This document shows, one piece after another, positions 7,378 to 16,001 of a stretch of DNA of 47,987 bases (position 1 is its first letter; every line of letters starts with the position of its first letter). The DNA lies in assembly GCA_900472575.1 (NCBI GenBank), contig UCIV01000028.1:1-47987 (forward strand), read 5' to 3'. Source of the DNA: Hyphomicrobiales bacterium (GTDB taxonomy: Bacteria; Pseudomonadota; Alphaproteobacteria; Rhizobiales; Rhizobiaceae). The position numbers and the translations under genes are program-made. The notes beneath the pieces were generated by a model. That model was not told the origin of the DNA. It ran no database searches and was given only the letters and a program-made list of their open reading frames with translations.

Positions 7378-8071
7378 GTAGGATATAGGCGAGGATCGGT
7401 GCTGCAAGCACGTTGACGAGGCCGACCAGCACCATCACCAGTCCGGCGACCGAGCCTTCCTCGGCGCCGATCTGGTTCGCCTTGGCCACGCCTGCGCCAT
7501 GCGCTCCCATGCCGAACAGCGCACCTCGTGCCAGCGAGGATTTCAGCGGCAGGATCCGCAACAGCTTCTCACCCAGTGCAGCGCCCGCCACGCCGGTTAT
7601 GACGACGAACAATGCCGTCAGGTCCGGCACTCCGCCAACCTTCTCCGAAATCGCCATGGCAAACGGCGAGCTGACCGAGCGGGGAAGCAGGCTCAGGCGA
7701 AGCGTGCCATCAATGGAAAGCAGGCTCGCCAGGGCCCAGGCGGTAAGGATTGCGGTGCCGCTGCCGACCACGATGCCGAATGCCAGCACAGGCCAATAGC
7801 GCATGATCATCGCCCGCTGCTCGTAGATCGGGATTGCGAACGCGACGGTCACCGGGCCGAGAATGGCCATCAGCCAGCGGGTGGCGCCGATATATTCGCT
7901 ATAGGTCGTGTGCAGCGACAGCGCCAGCGCAGCGAGAAGGACCGGGGTCAAAACCAGCGGCGACGACCAGATTGCCGGCCAGCGGCGATAGGTTCGCTTG
8001 GACAGAAGATAGATAGCGATCGTTGCTGCCGACCAGAAGACGGTGATCAGTATCGTCTCAAGAGACGGCAT
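7373..8071 (-). CDS. lrgB: LrgB/CidB-family membrane protein
   Basis: A 232-residue protein with six or more membrane segments. The family hallmark region is RSVSSPFAMAISEKVGGVPDLTALFVVITG together with GALFGMGAHGAGVAKA. LrgB pairs with LrgA; the pair is known from control of murein hydrolase activity in staphylococci, and related LrgAB proteins move glycolate, pyruvate or similar acids. The start overlaps the end of lrgA by 14 nt, showing translational coupling. The stop codon TAG at 7373-7375 lies inside the rhizobial repeat, so the last residues may have been reset by repeat insertion. Confidence 0.9.
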   Translation of the reverse strand: MPSLETILITVFWSAATIAIYLLSKRTYRRWPAIWSSPLVLTPVLLAALALSLHTTYSEYIGATRWLMAILGPVTVAFAIPIYEQRAMIMRYWPVLAFGIVVGSGTAILTAWALASLLSIDGTLRLSLLPRSVSSPFAMAISEKVGGVPDLTALFVVITGVAGAALGEKLLRILPLKSSLARGALFGMGAHGAGVAKANQIGAEEGSVAGLVMVLVGLVNVLAAPILAYILR

Positions 8072-8495
8072 GTCTGCTCTCCATGCGGAGCATCAACCGG
8101 TAGCCGACATCGACCGCCAACGCGGTCATGCACATGACCATCAGCGTCCCGGCAAAGATGACCGCAAGAACCTTCAGCCCGACAAGGCCGAGAAATTCGG
8201 AGTGGTCGAGGACGGCAAGAACGGCGGGCACGAAGAAGAGCAGCATGTCTGCCAGCAGGACATTGGCACCGCGCCGCATGGTGGAAAGACGGATAGTGCC
8301 GGTGATCAGCAGATAGAGGAGTGCAAACAGGCCAAGCACGCTGCCGGGGATCGGCAGACCTGTGCCGCGCGACACGGCTTCACCGGCAAGCCAAAGAAGC
8401 ACGATCAGCGCAACCTGTGCGAAACGGTTGCCGTGGAGGCTTTTATGCAGGAAAATCGCGGTCTTGCGCTTGGTCACGGAAGGGGTCCTGTTCAA
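8058..8495 (-). CDS. lrgA: LrgA/CidA-family membrane protein
   Basis: A 145-residue protein with four membrane segments and the family pattern GLPIPGSVLGLFALLYLL followed by LLADMLLFFVPA. It is the partner of LrgB and is the first gene of a two-gene unit. TTG 8495 is chosen because GGAGG lies 5 nt upstream and nothing better follows. The basic N-terminus (KRKTAIFLHK) precedes the first membrane helix. Confidence 0.87.
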   Translation of the reverse strand: MNRTPSVTKRKTAIFLHKSLHGNRFAQVALIVLLWLAGEAVSRGTGLPIPGSVLGLFALLYLLITGTIRLSTMRRGANVLLADMLLFFVPAVLAVLDHSEFLGLVGLKVLAVIFAGTLMVMCMTALAVDVGYRLMLRMESRHAVS

Positions 8496-8513
8496 CGATC
8501 CTCCCTCAGCCGT

Positions 8514-8541
8514 ACTATAAGGTACTGTTTCCGCTAAACAA
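8514..8541 (-). promoter_or_regulatory. Possible lrgAB promoter
   Basis: On the minus strand TTGTTT and TATAGT are separated by 16 nt and end 18 nt before the lrgA start codon. The -10 box is flanked by two GTAC half sites (GTACCTTATAGTAC), which may be an operator. Inferred from pattern only. Confidence 0.35.
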
Positions 8542-8609
8542 TCGAACAGATTGCATAAGAGCCATGTGTTTTCGATGTGGCGTACTGTCGCTCGATGCCT
8601 GATTTTGCA

Positions 8610-9857
8610 TCACCAGACGAGATCCAGTCGCTCCAACCCATGGAAATGATAGACATCTTTGACCATGGGTTTCGTCTCCAGCCTCAAGTCGGGCAGGCGT
8701 CGAAACAGGATCGGCAGAACCGTATTGAGCTCCAGCCGCGCCAGCGGCGCGCCTATGCAGAAATGGATGCCCGCTCCGAAAGAGAGGTTCTGAGCTTCCT
8801 TTCGTTCCGGCTTGAAGGTGAGCGGATCAGAATACACTTTCGGGTCGAGATTGGCCGCCGCCAGGATCAGGCTGACCTTGTCGCCGCGCTTCAGGCTGAC
8901 GCCATCGATCTCTAAATCCTCCAGGGCCCATCGCTGAAAGATATGGACGGGTGCGCAGATGCGCAGCGTTTCTTCCACCGTCCGTTCCGTGGCTGTTTCA
9001 TCTCGAAAAAGTTCGGCCGGAGAAAGGCCGCTTTCGAGAATGACCCGAACCGAATTGCCGATCTGATGCACGGTCGCCTCATGCCCGGCGTTGAGCAGCA
9101 CGATGGTCGTCGATACCAGTTCGTCGTCGGTAAGGTGGTGGCCCTTATGCTCGGTGTGGATCATATGGCTGAGCAGGTCCTCCGCAGGTATCCTGCGGCG
9201 CTCGGCGATAAGCGTCCTGACGTAATCGGCAAACTCCTTCGCCGCCCGGTCGGCCGCATATTCGTCCTCTTTCGAGCGCTTGAACATATACATGCCGACA
9301 TAGGCGTGGCTCCATTTCAAGAGCTGCGGTCCCATCTCGTCCGGAATGCCGATCATCCGCGAGATCATCGTGACGGGAATGATGTCGGCAAAGGAGGAAA
9401 GCAACTCAGTCTTTCCATCCTTTTCGAAACCGTCGATCAGCCTTTCTGCCAGATCGGCAATCTCCGGCCTCAGCCTCTCGATATGACGGGATACGAAGGC
9501 GCGGTTGATGAGCGTTCGAAGCCGCGTGTGTTCCGGCGGCTCGATTTCCAGCAGCGAATGGCGCTCTGCGAGATCGAAATTCACAAGATGCGCCTGCGGC
9601 TCCGGCAGCCCCAGTTCCTCGCGACTTGCCACATGCAGGATCTGTCGCCCGAAACGCCTCTCACGCAACAGTGCATTCACATGCTCATAGCCGGTAAAGA
9701 ACCATTGCCGCTGTTCCTCCCAGTAGAAGGTGGGACAATGCTGATGCAGGGCTGAATAGACCTGGTTCGGGTCGCTGTAGAAAGCCGGATTGCGGCCATC
9801 AAGCGAAACATGCCGGCTGGCGGTATCGATACGGAGAAAATCAGGAAGCGATGTCAT
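8610..9857 (-). CDS. Cytochrome P450
   Basis: A 415-residue soluble bacterial class I P450. The heme-thiolate motif FGAGIHFCIGAPLAR places the iron-binding Cys at 367. The I-helix oxygen motif reads AGHEAT, with one residue more than the common AGHET, and the K-helix ExxR is EETLR. No ferredoxin or reductase gene is adjacent, so redox partners must come from elsewhere. I start at ATG 9857; a GTG at 9917 overlaps the ggt stop codon and would add 20 residues with no P450 character. The substrate is unknown. Confidence 0.9.
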   Translation of the reverse strand: MTSLPDFLRIDTASRHVSLDGRNPAFYSDPNQVYSALHQHCPTFYWEEQRQWFFTGYEHVNALLRERRFGRQILHVASREELGLPEPQAHLVNFDLAERHSLLEIEPPEHTRLRTLINRAFVSRHIERLRPEIADLAERLIDGFEKDGKTELLSSFADIIPVTMISRMIGIPDEMGPQLLKWSHAYVGMYMFKRSKEDEYAADRAAKEFADYVRTLIAERRRIPAEDLLSHMIHTEHKGHHLTDDELVSTTIVLLNAGHEATVHQIGNSVRVILESGLSPAELFRDETATERTVEETLRICAPVHIFQRWALEDLEIDGVSLKRGDKVSLILAAANLDPKVYSDPLTFKPERKEAQNLSFGAGIHFCIGAPLARLELNTVLPILFRRLPDLRLETKPMVKDVYHFHGLERLDLVW

Positions 9858-9913
9858 TCCCGATGCGTAGCGCGAAATTCCGGCGCTGCGCAATCGGGAT
9901 AAGCTGGTTGCCG

Positions 9914-11668
9914 TCACTCGCCAAGAGCAACGCCCTCGCGACGCGGATCGGCGCTGCCGACAAGCCCGGTGCCGGTGATCTCGATGGCATGCAGCCCGGA
10001 ATTCATCTGGCCCGGTTTGACTTCATAGCCAAGCGCCTTCAGTGGCTCGGCGAACCTCTCGGCTGTCGTACCCGCTTCGATGTCGTAGGTACCGAAACGG
10101 TTGATCAGATGCGGCTGGGCGACGATCTGTTCCACCGGCATCCCCCAGTCGATATAGGCGATCAGCGCCTGCGCCACATAGCCGATGATCTGGCTACCGC
10201 CCGGCGAGCCGATCGCGAGCAGCGGCTTGCCGTCCTTCATCACGATCGTCGGAGCCATGGAGGAGCGTGGCCGTTTGCCGGGTTCGACACGGTTGGCGAC
10301 CGCGAGTGCACCATCATGGGTCTTGAAGGAAAAATCGGTCAGCTCGTTGTTGAGCAGAAAGCCATGCGTCATCAGCCGAGAACCGAAGCCGTTCTCGATC
10401 GTCGTCGTCATCGAGACGACGTTTCCTTCCTTGTCGACGATGACGAAATGGCTGGTGGACGGCAGTTCGATCGCGGCATCCCGGCCGAGCAGCATGGCGT
10501 GATCCCATTCGGGTTCGCCTGCCTTGACGGCATCCTTGGCAAGCGCCTTGTCGCCATCCAAAAGCTTTGCCCGTTCGCCGAGATATGTCTTCTCAAGAAG
10601 CCCCTTGATCGGCAGCGGCTGGAAATCTGTATCCGCGACGTAACGCTCGCGATCGGCAAAGGCGAGGCGCTGTGCGTCGCCGATGATCCGCCAGCTTTCG
10701 ACATTCTCCGGACCAAGGCCCTTGAGGTCGAAATTCTCTGCCATGCCCAGCATCTGACCGATAGCAATTCCGCCCGAAGACGGTGGTCCCATGCCGCAGA
10801 TGTCGAGAGCGCGATAGGCAAAGCAGACCGGCTCCCGTTCCTTGATGTGATAGATGGCAAGGTCGGTCTGGGACAGAATACCTGGATTGTCGCGCGCACC
10901 GCGCACCGTCTTGACGATATCTTCGGCGATAGGTCCGCGATAAAATGCATCGGCACCGCCCGTCGCAATCGCCTCAATCGTTTTCGCATATTCGGGGTTT
11001 TTCAGGATATGCCCCGCCTTCAGCGGCGCACCGGTCTCATCGAAGAAATAGTTCCTTGCACCTTCGTAACGTTTCAGCGCGTCGCCTTCCGTCGCAATCA
11101 GCGAAGCGAGGCGAGGGGAGACTGCAAAGCCTTCGCGGGCCAGCTTGGCGGCGGGTTTCCAGAGGGCCGGCCAGCTTTGCTTGCCGTAGCGGATCTGGAC
11201 ATCCTCCAGCAGCCGCACCGTGCCGGGCGTGCCGACCGACCTGCCGCCGACAACGGCGTCCATGAACTTCAGCGGCTGTCCTGCATCGTCGAGAAAAAGC
11301 TTCGGCGTCGCCTCCATCGGCGCCGTTTCGCGGGCGTCGAATGTGGTCAGCCGTTTCGCGGCCGCGTCGTAATAGACGAGGAAAGCGCCACCGCCGAGGC
11401 CGGAACTCTGCGGCTCGACAAGGCCGAGCACGGCCTGCACCGCCACCATCGCATCAATGGCGTTGCCGCCATTGGCGAGAATTTCACGACCCGCCTGCGC
11501 TGCCAGCGGATTGGCGGCTGCGACCATGAAGTCTCGCGCTTCCACGCGGCTGGCGCTTGCAGTGCCGGTGGCTTTCTCGGGGGCAACCGTGTCAGAGGCC
11601 TGCTGCGCAGGTGCGGACGAAATCGATAGCAGGCTGATGACCACAGCCCCGTAAAGTGTCTTCGCCAT
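9914..11668 (-). CDS. ggt: Gamma-glutamyltranspeptidase precursor
   Basis: A 584-residue exported enzyme that removes or transfers the gamma-glutamyl group of glutathione and related compounds in the periplasm. A signal peptide ends near residue 22 (SISSAPAQQ). The precursor is expected to cleave itself before the catalytic Thr (about residue 404) in STSHFVIVD, and the small subunit keeps TIENGFGSRL and GSPGGSQIIGY. ATG 11668 gives a normal signal peptide; ATG 11683 is an alternative. Its stop overlaps a possible GTG start of the P450 gene downstream, so the two may be cotranscribed. Confidence 0.92.
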   Translation of the reverse strand: MAKTLYGAVVISLLSISSAPAQQASDTVAPEKATGTASASRVEARDFMVAAANPLAAQAGREILANGGNAIDAMVAVQAVLGLVEPQSSGLGGGAFLVYYDAAAKRLTTFDARETAPMEATPKLFLDDAGQPLKFMDAVVGGRSVGTPGTVRLLEDVQIRYGKQSWPALWKPAAKLAREGFAVSPRLASLIATEGDALKRYEGARNYFFDETGAPLKAGHILKNPEYAKTIEAIATGGADAFYRGPIAEDIVKTVRGARDNPGILSQTDLAIYHIKEREPVCFAYRALDICGMGPPSSGGIAIGQMLGMAENFDLKGLGPENVESWRIIGDAQRLAFADRERYVADTDFQPLPIKGLLEKTYLGERAKLLDGDKALAKDAVKAGEPEWDHAMLLGRDAAIELPSTSHFVIVDKEGNVVSMTTTIENGFGSRLMTHGFLLNNELTDFSFKTHDGALAVANRVEPGKRPRSSMAPTIVMKDGKPLLAIGSPGGSQIIGYVAQALIAYIDWGMPVEQIVAQPHLINRFGTYDIEAGTTAERFAEPLKALGYEVKPGQMNSGLHAIEITGTGLVGSADPRREGVALGE

Positions 11669-11726
11669 GTCCCGCTCTCTCATTTTTGTGTGGGAGGGAT
11701 TTGGGTGATCGGGTAGACGAAGACAA

Positions 11727-11756
11727 GAGGGCGGCGCCGAAAAACGGAGCCGCCTC
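11727..11756. terminator. Strong hairpin between the diguanylate cyclase gene and ggt
   Basis: GAGGGCGGCGCCG, loop AAAAA, CGGAGCCGCCTC: a GC-rich stem of about 12 bp with one mismatch, just past the cyclase stop codon on the minus strand. The following minus-strand sequence TTGTCTTC is only weakly T-rich, so it may slow polymerase or stabilise the mRNA end. Confidence 0.45.
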
Positions 11757-11772
11757 CTTCGATGCATAACGC

Positions 11773-13020
11773 TTACTTGCCGATCGCCACGATCCGTCTC
11801 AGTGCAGCTACCTGTTGTGTCATGCTGGCCTGGACCGGGGCATCCTGCGTATCAGCGTGGTCGATCGCGGGAACGATCGATACATCACTCTCGGTGCCGA
11901 TCGCCGTGCGGTCGCGGCCGTTTGTCTTGGCAACATAGAGTGCGCGGTCTGCCGTGCTGAGAAGCGTGTCCAGGTTGGCCGATCGGATTTCCGCCAGCGC
12001 AATGCCGATACTGACGGTGACGGGTATCTGATGGTCTCCGACGTTGATCGGCTGCTGTTTCAGCGTAGTCCTGATCGCCTCTGCGACGCTTGCGGCCTCT
12101 ATCATGTTGGCGACATACATGATTGATGCGAATTCTTCGCCGCCCATGCGACCGAATGATCCGCGTCCCCGCTGCGCGGCCGTGCCAATTTTTGCGAAGG
12201 CGACCAGCACCTCGTCGCCAGCCTGATGGCCGTATAGATCATTGATCTGCTTGAAACCGTCTAGGTCCAGATGGATCAGAGCCAGTAATCCGCCTTCGCC
12301 CGAGTGGATTCGCTTCAGCGTGTGGAACTGGTCGATCAATCCGCGGCGATTGAGAAGGTTGGTCAGTGGGTCGGTGACGGCGAGCAGTTTCAGCTTGGCT
12401 TCATTGCGCTCGTTGATGAGCTTGCTGCCGCTCATGATAGCGGCGATGAAGCACAAGGCGGCGACGAGAAGCAGTAGGAAGGAGTTGTTGCCTGCCGCAA
12501 AGGATTGCGGCTTGCTGATCAGGGCAAATATCGCGACTACCGTGCTCGACAGAACCTGGACGCCGACACATGCGGCGAAAACCCTGCGGGTCTGCGAGCG
12601 GCCGTTTTCGCCCCAAAGAACGGTGGCGATCAGCATCAGATATCCTACCGATGCAGCGCCATGGAACAGGGCGACACGATAGCTGAAATTGGTCCGCACC
12701 GGCTCTAGCAGCATGCCGGCGACGAAGATCAGTGATGGAATGGCGATAAACGCTTCCACGCGCCGCTTGTCGAATTGCAGCATTCCGGCAACCCAAAGCC
12801 CGATGCCGCCAAGTGCCATGACATTGGCAATCTCGATAGAAACGAAATCGGGCAGGGTGCCGCGCAGCGCGACCATGCCGACGCCGATGCCGTGAAAGAG
12901 GAAGCCGGTCCCCCAGGTGAAGTAAAACGGCTGGCGTTCGTAAAACCAGCGTGTCCATAAAAGCACACCGATCGTGCTGGCCTCTGCGGCCCAGATCATG
13001 AAACCCGTTACAATATCCAA
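11773..13020 (-). CDS. Membrane-bound diguanylate cyclase (GGDEF domain)
   Basis: A 415-residue protein with about six membrane segments in residues 1-195, then a GGDEF domain (about 210-375) with an intact active site GGEEF near residue 290, the metal/substrate region DLDGFKQINDLYGHQAGDEVL and SIGIAL. It should make cyclic di-GMP from two GTP. No RxxD inhibitory site is seen five residues before GGEEF (RGSF instead), so classical product inhibition is probably absent. The last 45 residues are low in structure. TTG 13020 has GGGGAG 7 nt upstream. It lies in the same window as a BdcA-like protein, a c-di-GMP-binding family, though not in one operon. Confidence 0.9.
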   Translation of the reverse strand: MDIVTGFMIWAAEASTIGVLLWTRWFYERQPFYFTWGTGFLFHGIGVGMVALRGTLPDFVSIEIANVMALGGIGLWVAGMLQFDKRRVEAFIAIPSLIFVAGMLLEPVRTNFSYRVALFHGAASVGYLMLIATVLWGENGRSQTRRVFAACVGVQVLSSTVVAIFALISKPQSFAAGNNSFLLLLVAALCFIAAIMSGSKLINERNEAKLKLLAVTDPLTNLLNRRGLIDQFHTLKRIHSGEGGLLALIHLDLDGFKQINDLYGHQAGDEVLVAFAKIGTAAQRGRGSFGRMGGEEFASIMYVANMIEAASVAEAIRTTLKQQPINVGDHQIPVTVSIGIALAEIRSANLDTLLSTADRALYVAKTNGRDRTAIGTESDVSIVPAIDHADTQDAPVQASMTQQVAALRRIVAIGK

Positions 13021-13143
13021 CGCAATACTCCCCGCCGAACCTCGGCTTGGCGTGTGTATAACCTCGAAAGTTTAAGGTCGGGTTTGCGCCGGGCGCTCGC
13101 TTTTGGCGTTATAGTTGGCGTGGGGCGATATTGTCCGGTGTGA

Positions 13144-13171
13144 TTTACCTTCGCTTTACCTTGGCGGTAAA
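13144..13171. promoter_or_regulatory. TTTACC repeat cluster upstream of clpP
   Basis: TTTACC occurs at 13144 and 13155 (11-bp spacing), and its inverse GGTAAA at 13166 forms a 6-bp inverted repeat with the second copy. The one-helical-turn spacing suggests a protein site between the divergent cyclase and clpP genes. No regulator can be named. Confidence 0.3.
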
Positions 13172-13293
13172 AAAGGCGGTGGGCAGGGCCGCCGTATCAT
13201 TGAGCCGAAGCGATTTATTCGCGACAGCGCAGATGCGATCAGCCCGGCATGGGTGGCAGGACGATCGTGAGTTAAGGATATCGGGCTCTCCGT

Positions 13294-13323
13294 CTTGAAG
13301 TACCGGGCATTGACACTCTATGT
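13294..13323 (+). promoter_or_regulatory. clpP: Possible heat-shock (RpoH) promoter of clpP
   Basis: CTTGAAG at 13294 and CTATGT at 13318 resemble the alphaproteobacterial RpoH -35 and -10 boxes, 70 nt before the clpP start. The remainder of the 374-bp gap holds no gene. Protease genes are often RpoH targets, which makes the reading reasonable, but spacing and -10 are not perfect. Confidence 0.4.
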
Positions 13324-13394
13324 AGGGATTGACCCATTCCAATGATTCCGGAGCGCCACGTTGCCTTCGGCAAGGCATTTGACAAAGGACGGAC

Positions 13395-14027
13395 ATGAAA
13401 AATCCAGTTGATACCGCAATGGCCCTGGTGCCTATGGTCGTCGAACAGACCAATCGCGGTGAGCGCTCTTACGATATCTATTCGCGCCTGTTGAAGGAGC
13501 GCATCATTTTCCTGACCGGTCCGGTGGAAGATCACATGGCGTCGCTCGTCTGCGCCCAGCTGCTTTTCCTCGAAGCCGAAAATCCGAAGAAGGAAATCGC
13601 GCTTTACATCAATTCGCCGGGTGGCGTGGTCACCGCCGGCATGGCGATCTACGACACGATGCAGTTCATCAAGCCAGCCGTTTCGACGCTTTGCATCGGC
13701 CAGGCCGCCTCGATGGGTTCGCTGCTCCTTTGCGCAGGTGAAAAGGGCATGCGGTTTGCAACGCCGAATGCCCGCATCATGGTGCATCAGCCGTCCGGCG
13801 GCTTCCAGGGGCAGGCGTCCGACATCGAGCGTCATGCCCGCGACATCCTCAAGATGAAGCGCCGCCTGAACGAAGTTTATGTGAAGCATACCGGCCGCAC
13901 CCTCGAGGAAGTCGAAAAGACCCTCGATCGCGACCACTTCATGACCTCCGACGAATCCCTGGAATGGGGTGTCATCGACAAGATCCTGACCTCGCGCCAG
14001 GAACTTGAAGGCGGCTCGGAAAGCTGA
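13395..14027 (+). CDS. clpP: ATP-dependent Clp protease proteolytic subunit
   Basis: A 210-residue serine protease subunit that forms the tetradecameric chamber used by ClpX or ClpA in the cytoplasm. The catalytic triad is visible as Ser106 (GQAASMGS), His131 (IMVHQPSGG) and Asp180 (LDRDHFM). The N-terminus is short, as expected for a processed propeptide. AAGGAC precedes ATG 13395. clpX follows after 279 bp, and lon and hupB come next, the order usual in alphaproteobacteria. Confidence 0.97.
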   Translation: MKNPVDTAMALVPMVVEQTNRGERSYDIYSRLLKERIIFLTGPVEDHMASLVCAQLLFLEAENPKKEIALYINSPGGVVTAGMAIYDTMQFIKPAVSTLCIGQAASMGSLLLCAGEKGMRFATPNARIMVHQPSGGFQGQASDIERHARDILKMKRRLNEVYVKHTGRTLEEVEKTLDRDHFMTSDESLEWGVIDKILTSRQELEGGSES

Positions 14028-14306
14028 TCGGGTTGTAGCCTTTCCGCCACTGTAACCCTGTTGTGAGCAAAAAGGGGTTTCAAGTCGGTCGGAAAGCGCT
14101 ATTAGTAACTATTAATGCTGTGTTGAACTTTTATGACATAGCATTCGTTTCTTAGGGGTTTCGTTGCCGCCGGACCGTTATCTGGACCGGTAGAGTACCC
14201 CCGGAACAGGGCAGGCACGTGAAGCCCGTCGGTGTCACGTGCCGGCAGCGGTTGAGTGGACTGCGCCCGTCTTTACGTGAGCGCAGAGTGCTGGAAGGAA
14301 AGTGAT
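14028..14306. other. clpP-clpX intergenic region
   Basis: No gene is seen. The AT-rich part at 14100-14160 is the likeliest place for a clpX promoter, but no convincing -35/-10 pair was found. An in-frame ATG at 14256 is open into clpX, but the proper ribosome binding site is at 14293-14300. Confidence 0.4.
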
Positions 14307-15584
14307 ATGAGCAAAGTCAGCAGCGGCAACGGCGGCGACTCCAAGAATACCCTATACTGCTCCTTCTGCGGAAAGAGCCAGCACGAGGTCCGCAAACTGA
14401 TTGCAGGACCGACAGTATTCATCTGCGATGAATGCGTCGAACTGTGCATGGACATCATTCGCGAAGAGAACAAGACCTCGATGGTCAAGTCCCGCGACGG
14501 CGTTCCCACGCCCCAGGACATCATCAAGGTTCTCGATGAGTACGTCATTGGCCAGCAGCAGGCCAAGCGCATCCTGTCGGTCGCCGTTCACAACCATTAC
14601 AAGCGCCTCGCGCATGCCTCCAAGGGCGGTGACGTAGAGCTTGCGAAGTCGAACATCATGCTCGTCGGCCCGACCGGCTGCGGCAAGACCTATCTTGCCC
14701 AGACGCTCGCCCGCATCATCGACGTTCCCTTCACCATGGCTGATGCAACGACGCTGACCGAAGCCGGTTACGTTGGTGAAGACGTCGAAAACATCATCCT
14801 GAAGCTTCTGCAGGCCGCCGACTACAATGTCGAACGCGCCCAGCGCGGCATCGTCTATATCGACGAAGTCGACAAAATCTCGCGCAAGTCGGACAACCCG
14901 TCTATCACCCGCGACGTATCAGGCGAAGGCGTGCAGCAGGCGCTTCTGAAGATCATGGAAGGCACGGTTGCCTCGGTTCCGCCGCAGGGCGGCCGCAAGC
15001 ATCCGCAGCAGGAATTCCTGCAGGTCGACACGACGAACATCCTGTTCATCTGTGGCGGTGCATTCGCTGGTCTGGACAAGATCATTTCGGCACGTGGCGA
15101 GAAAACCTCGATCGGCTTCGGTGCATCCGTCAAGGCTGCTGACGACCGCCGCGTCGGCGAAGTGCTGCGCGAACTGGAACCGGAAGATCTGGTCAAGTTC
15201 GGCCTCATCCCGGAATTCATCGGTCGTCTGCCGGTTCTGGCAACGCTCGAGGATCTCGATGAGGATGCGCTGATCCAGATCCTGTCCGAGCCGAAGAACG
15301 CACTGATCAAGCAGTATCAGCGCCTGTTCGAGATGGAAGACGTGGAGCTGACCTTCCACGAGGACGCCCTTCGCGAAATCGCCCGCAAGGCGATCGTGCG
15401 TAAGACCGGCGCCCGCGGCCTCCGTTCGATCATGGAAAAGATCCTGCTCGACACGATGTTCGAGCTTCCGGCCCTCGATGGCGTCCGCGAGGTCGTCATC
15501 TCCGACGATGTGGTGAAGGGCAATGCCCGTCCGCTTTATATCTATGCGGATCGCCAGGACGAGAAAGCCAATGTCTCGGCCTAA
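14307..15584 (+). CDS. clpX: ATP-dependent Clp protease ATP-binding subunit ClpX
   Basis: A 425-residue AAA+ unfoldase that recognises tagged substrates and feeds them to ClpP. The N-terminal zinc-binding domain has four Cys (YCSFCGK ... ICDECVELC, about residues 17-45). Walker A is GPTGCGKT, Walker B IVYIDEVDKI, and the pore loop GYVG is present. The length is standard. ATG 14307 has GGAAGGAA 6 nt upstream. A strong terminator follows at 15612. Confidence 0.97.
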   Translation: MSKVSSGNGGDSKNTLYCSFCGKSQHEVRKLIAGPTVFICDECVELCMDIIREENKTSMVKSRDGVPTPQDIIKVLDEYVIGQQQAKRILSVAVHNHYKRLAHASKGGDVELAKSNIMLVGPTGCGKTYLAQTLARIIDVPFTMADATTLTEAGYVGEDVENIILKLLQAADYNVERAQRGIVYIDEVDKISRKSDNPSITRDVSGEGVQQALLKIMEGTVASVPPQGGRKHPQQEFLQVDTTNILFICGGAFAGLDKIISARGEKTSIGFGASVKAADDRRVGEVLRELEPEDLVKFGLIPEFIGRLPVLATLEDLDEDALIQILSEPKNALIKQYQRLFEMEDVELTFHEDALREIARKAIVRKTGARGLRSIMEKILLDTMFELPALDGVREVVISDDVVKGNARPLYIYADRQDEKANVSA

Positions 15585-15611
15585 GCCGGGACCAGTAGTA
15601 TAGATTTGATC

Positions 15612-15638
15612 GAGGCCCCGTATTGGGGCCTCTTTTCG
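15612..15638 (+). terminator. Intrinsic terminator after clpX
   Basis: GAGGCCCC, loop GTATT, GGGGCCTC followed by TTTTCG. Perfect 8-bp stem, 28 nt after the clpX stop codon. Confidence 0.9.
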
Positions 15639-16001
15639 TAGGTAAGCTGTGGTTGCTCGCTTCGTTCTGGGGAAATTCCCAATGCGGACGGTTGCGCGAT
15701 ATTCAGCTTGCTTTAGACGTGAAGCACGCAGATCATGGTTGTTCTCGCTGCTTCGGTTTTTCGGCTTCGGTGTGAGGTTGAATGCGATTCACGTTTCCGT
15801 CGATGGCCGGGGCTGGTCCGGCGGATAATGGCAACGTCAAACATTTATGCGAGTGCTTTGTAATATCCCTGTCATGTTGGCGACGACGGGGCTGCTGCAA
15901 GGCTTGAAAATGACATAGGAAAACTCCACCTTGAGCGGGAGTGAAGTGCTTGGGTAATTGCTCAAGCCATCCCGGAAACGGGACGATGGAAAGGAAACAA
16001 G
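15639..16001. other. clpX-lon intergenic region
   Basis: No coding region supported. CTTGAAA at 15903 with CTCCACCTTG about 16 nt further resembles an RpoH promoter for lon, and TTGAGC (15930) with GCTCAA (15960) forms an inverted repeat close to the lon start. Both are pattern-level suggestions. Confidence 0.3.

Noticed and set aside
9851..11629. Plus-strand open frame of 592 codons
   Set aside because: Antisense to ggt, which has a full set of family motifs.
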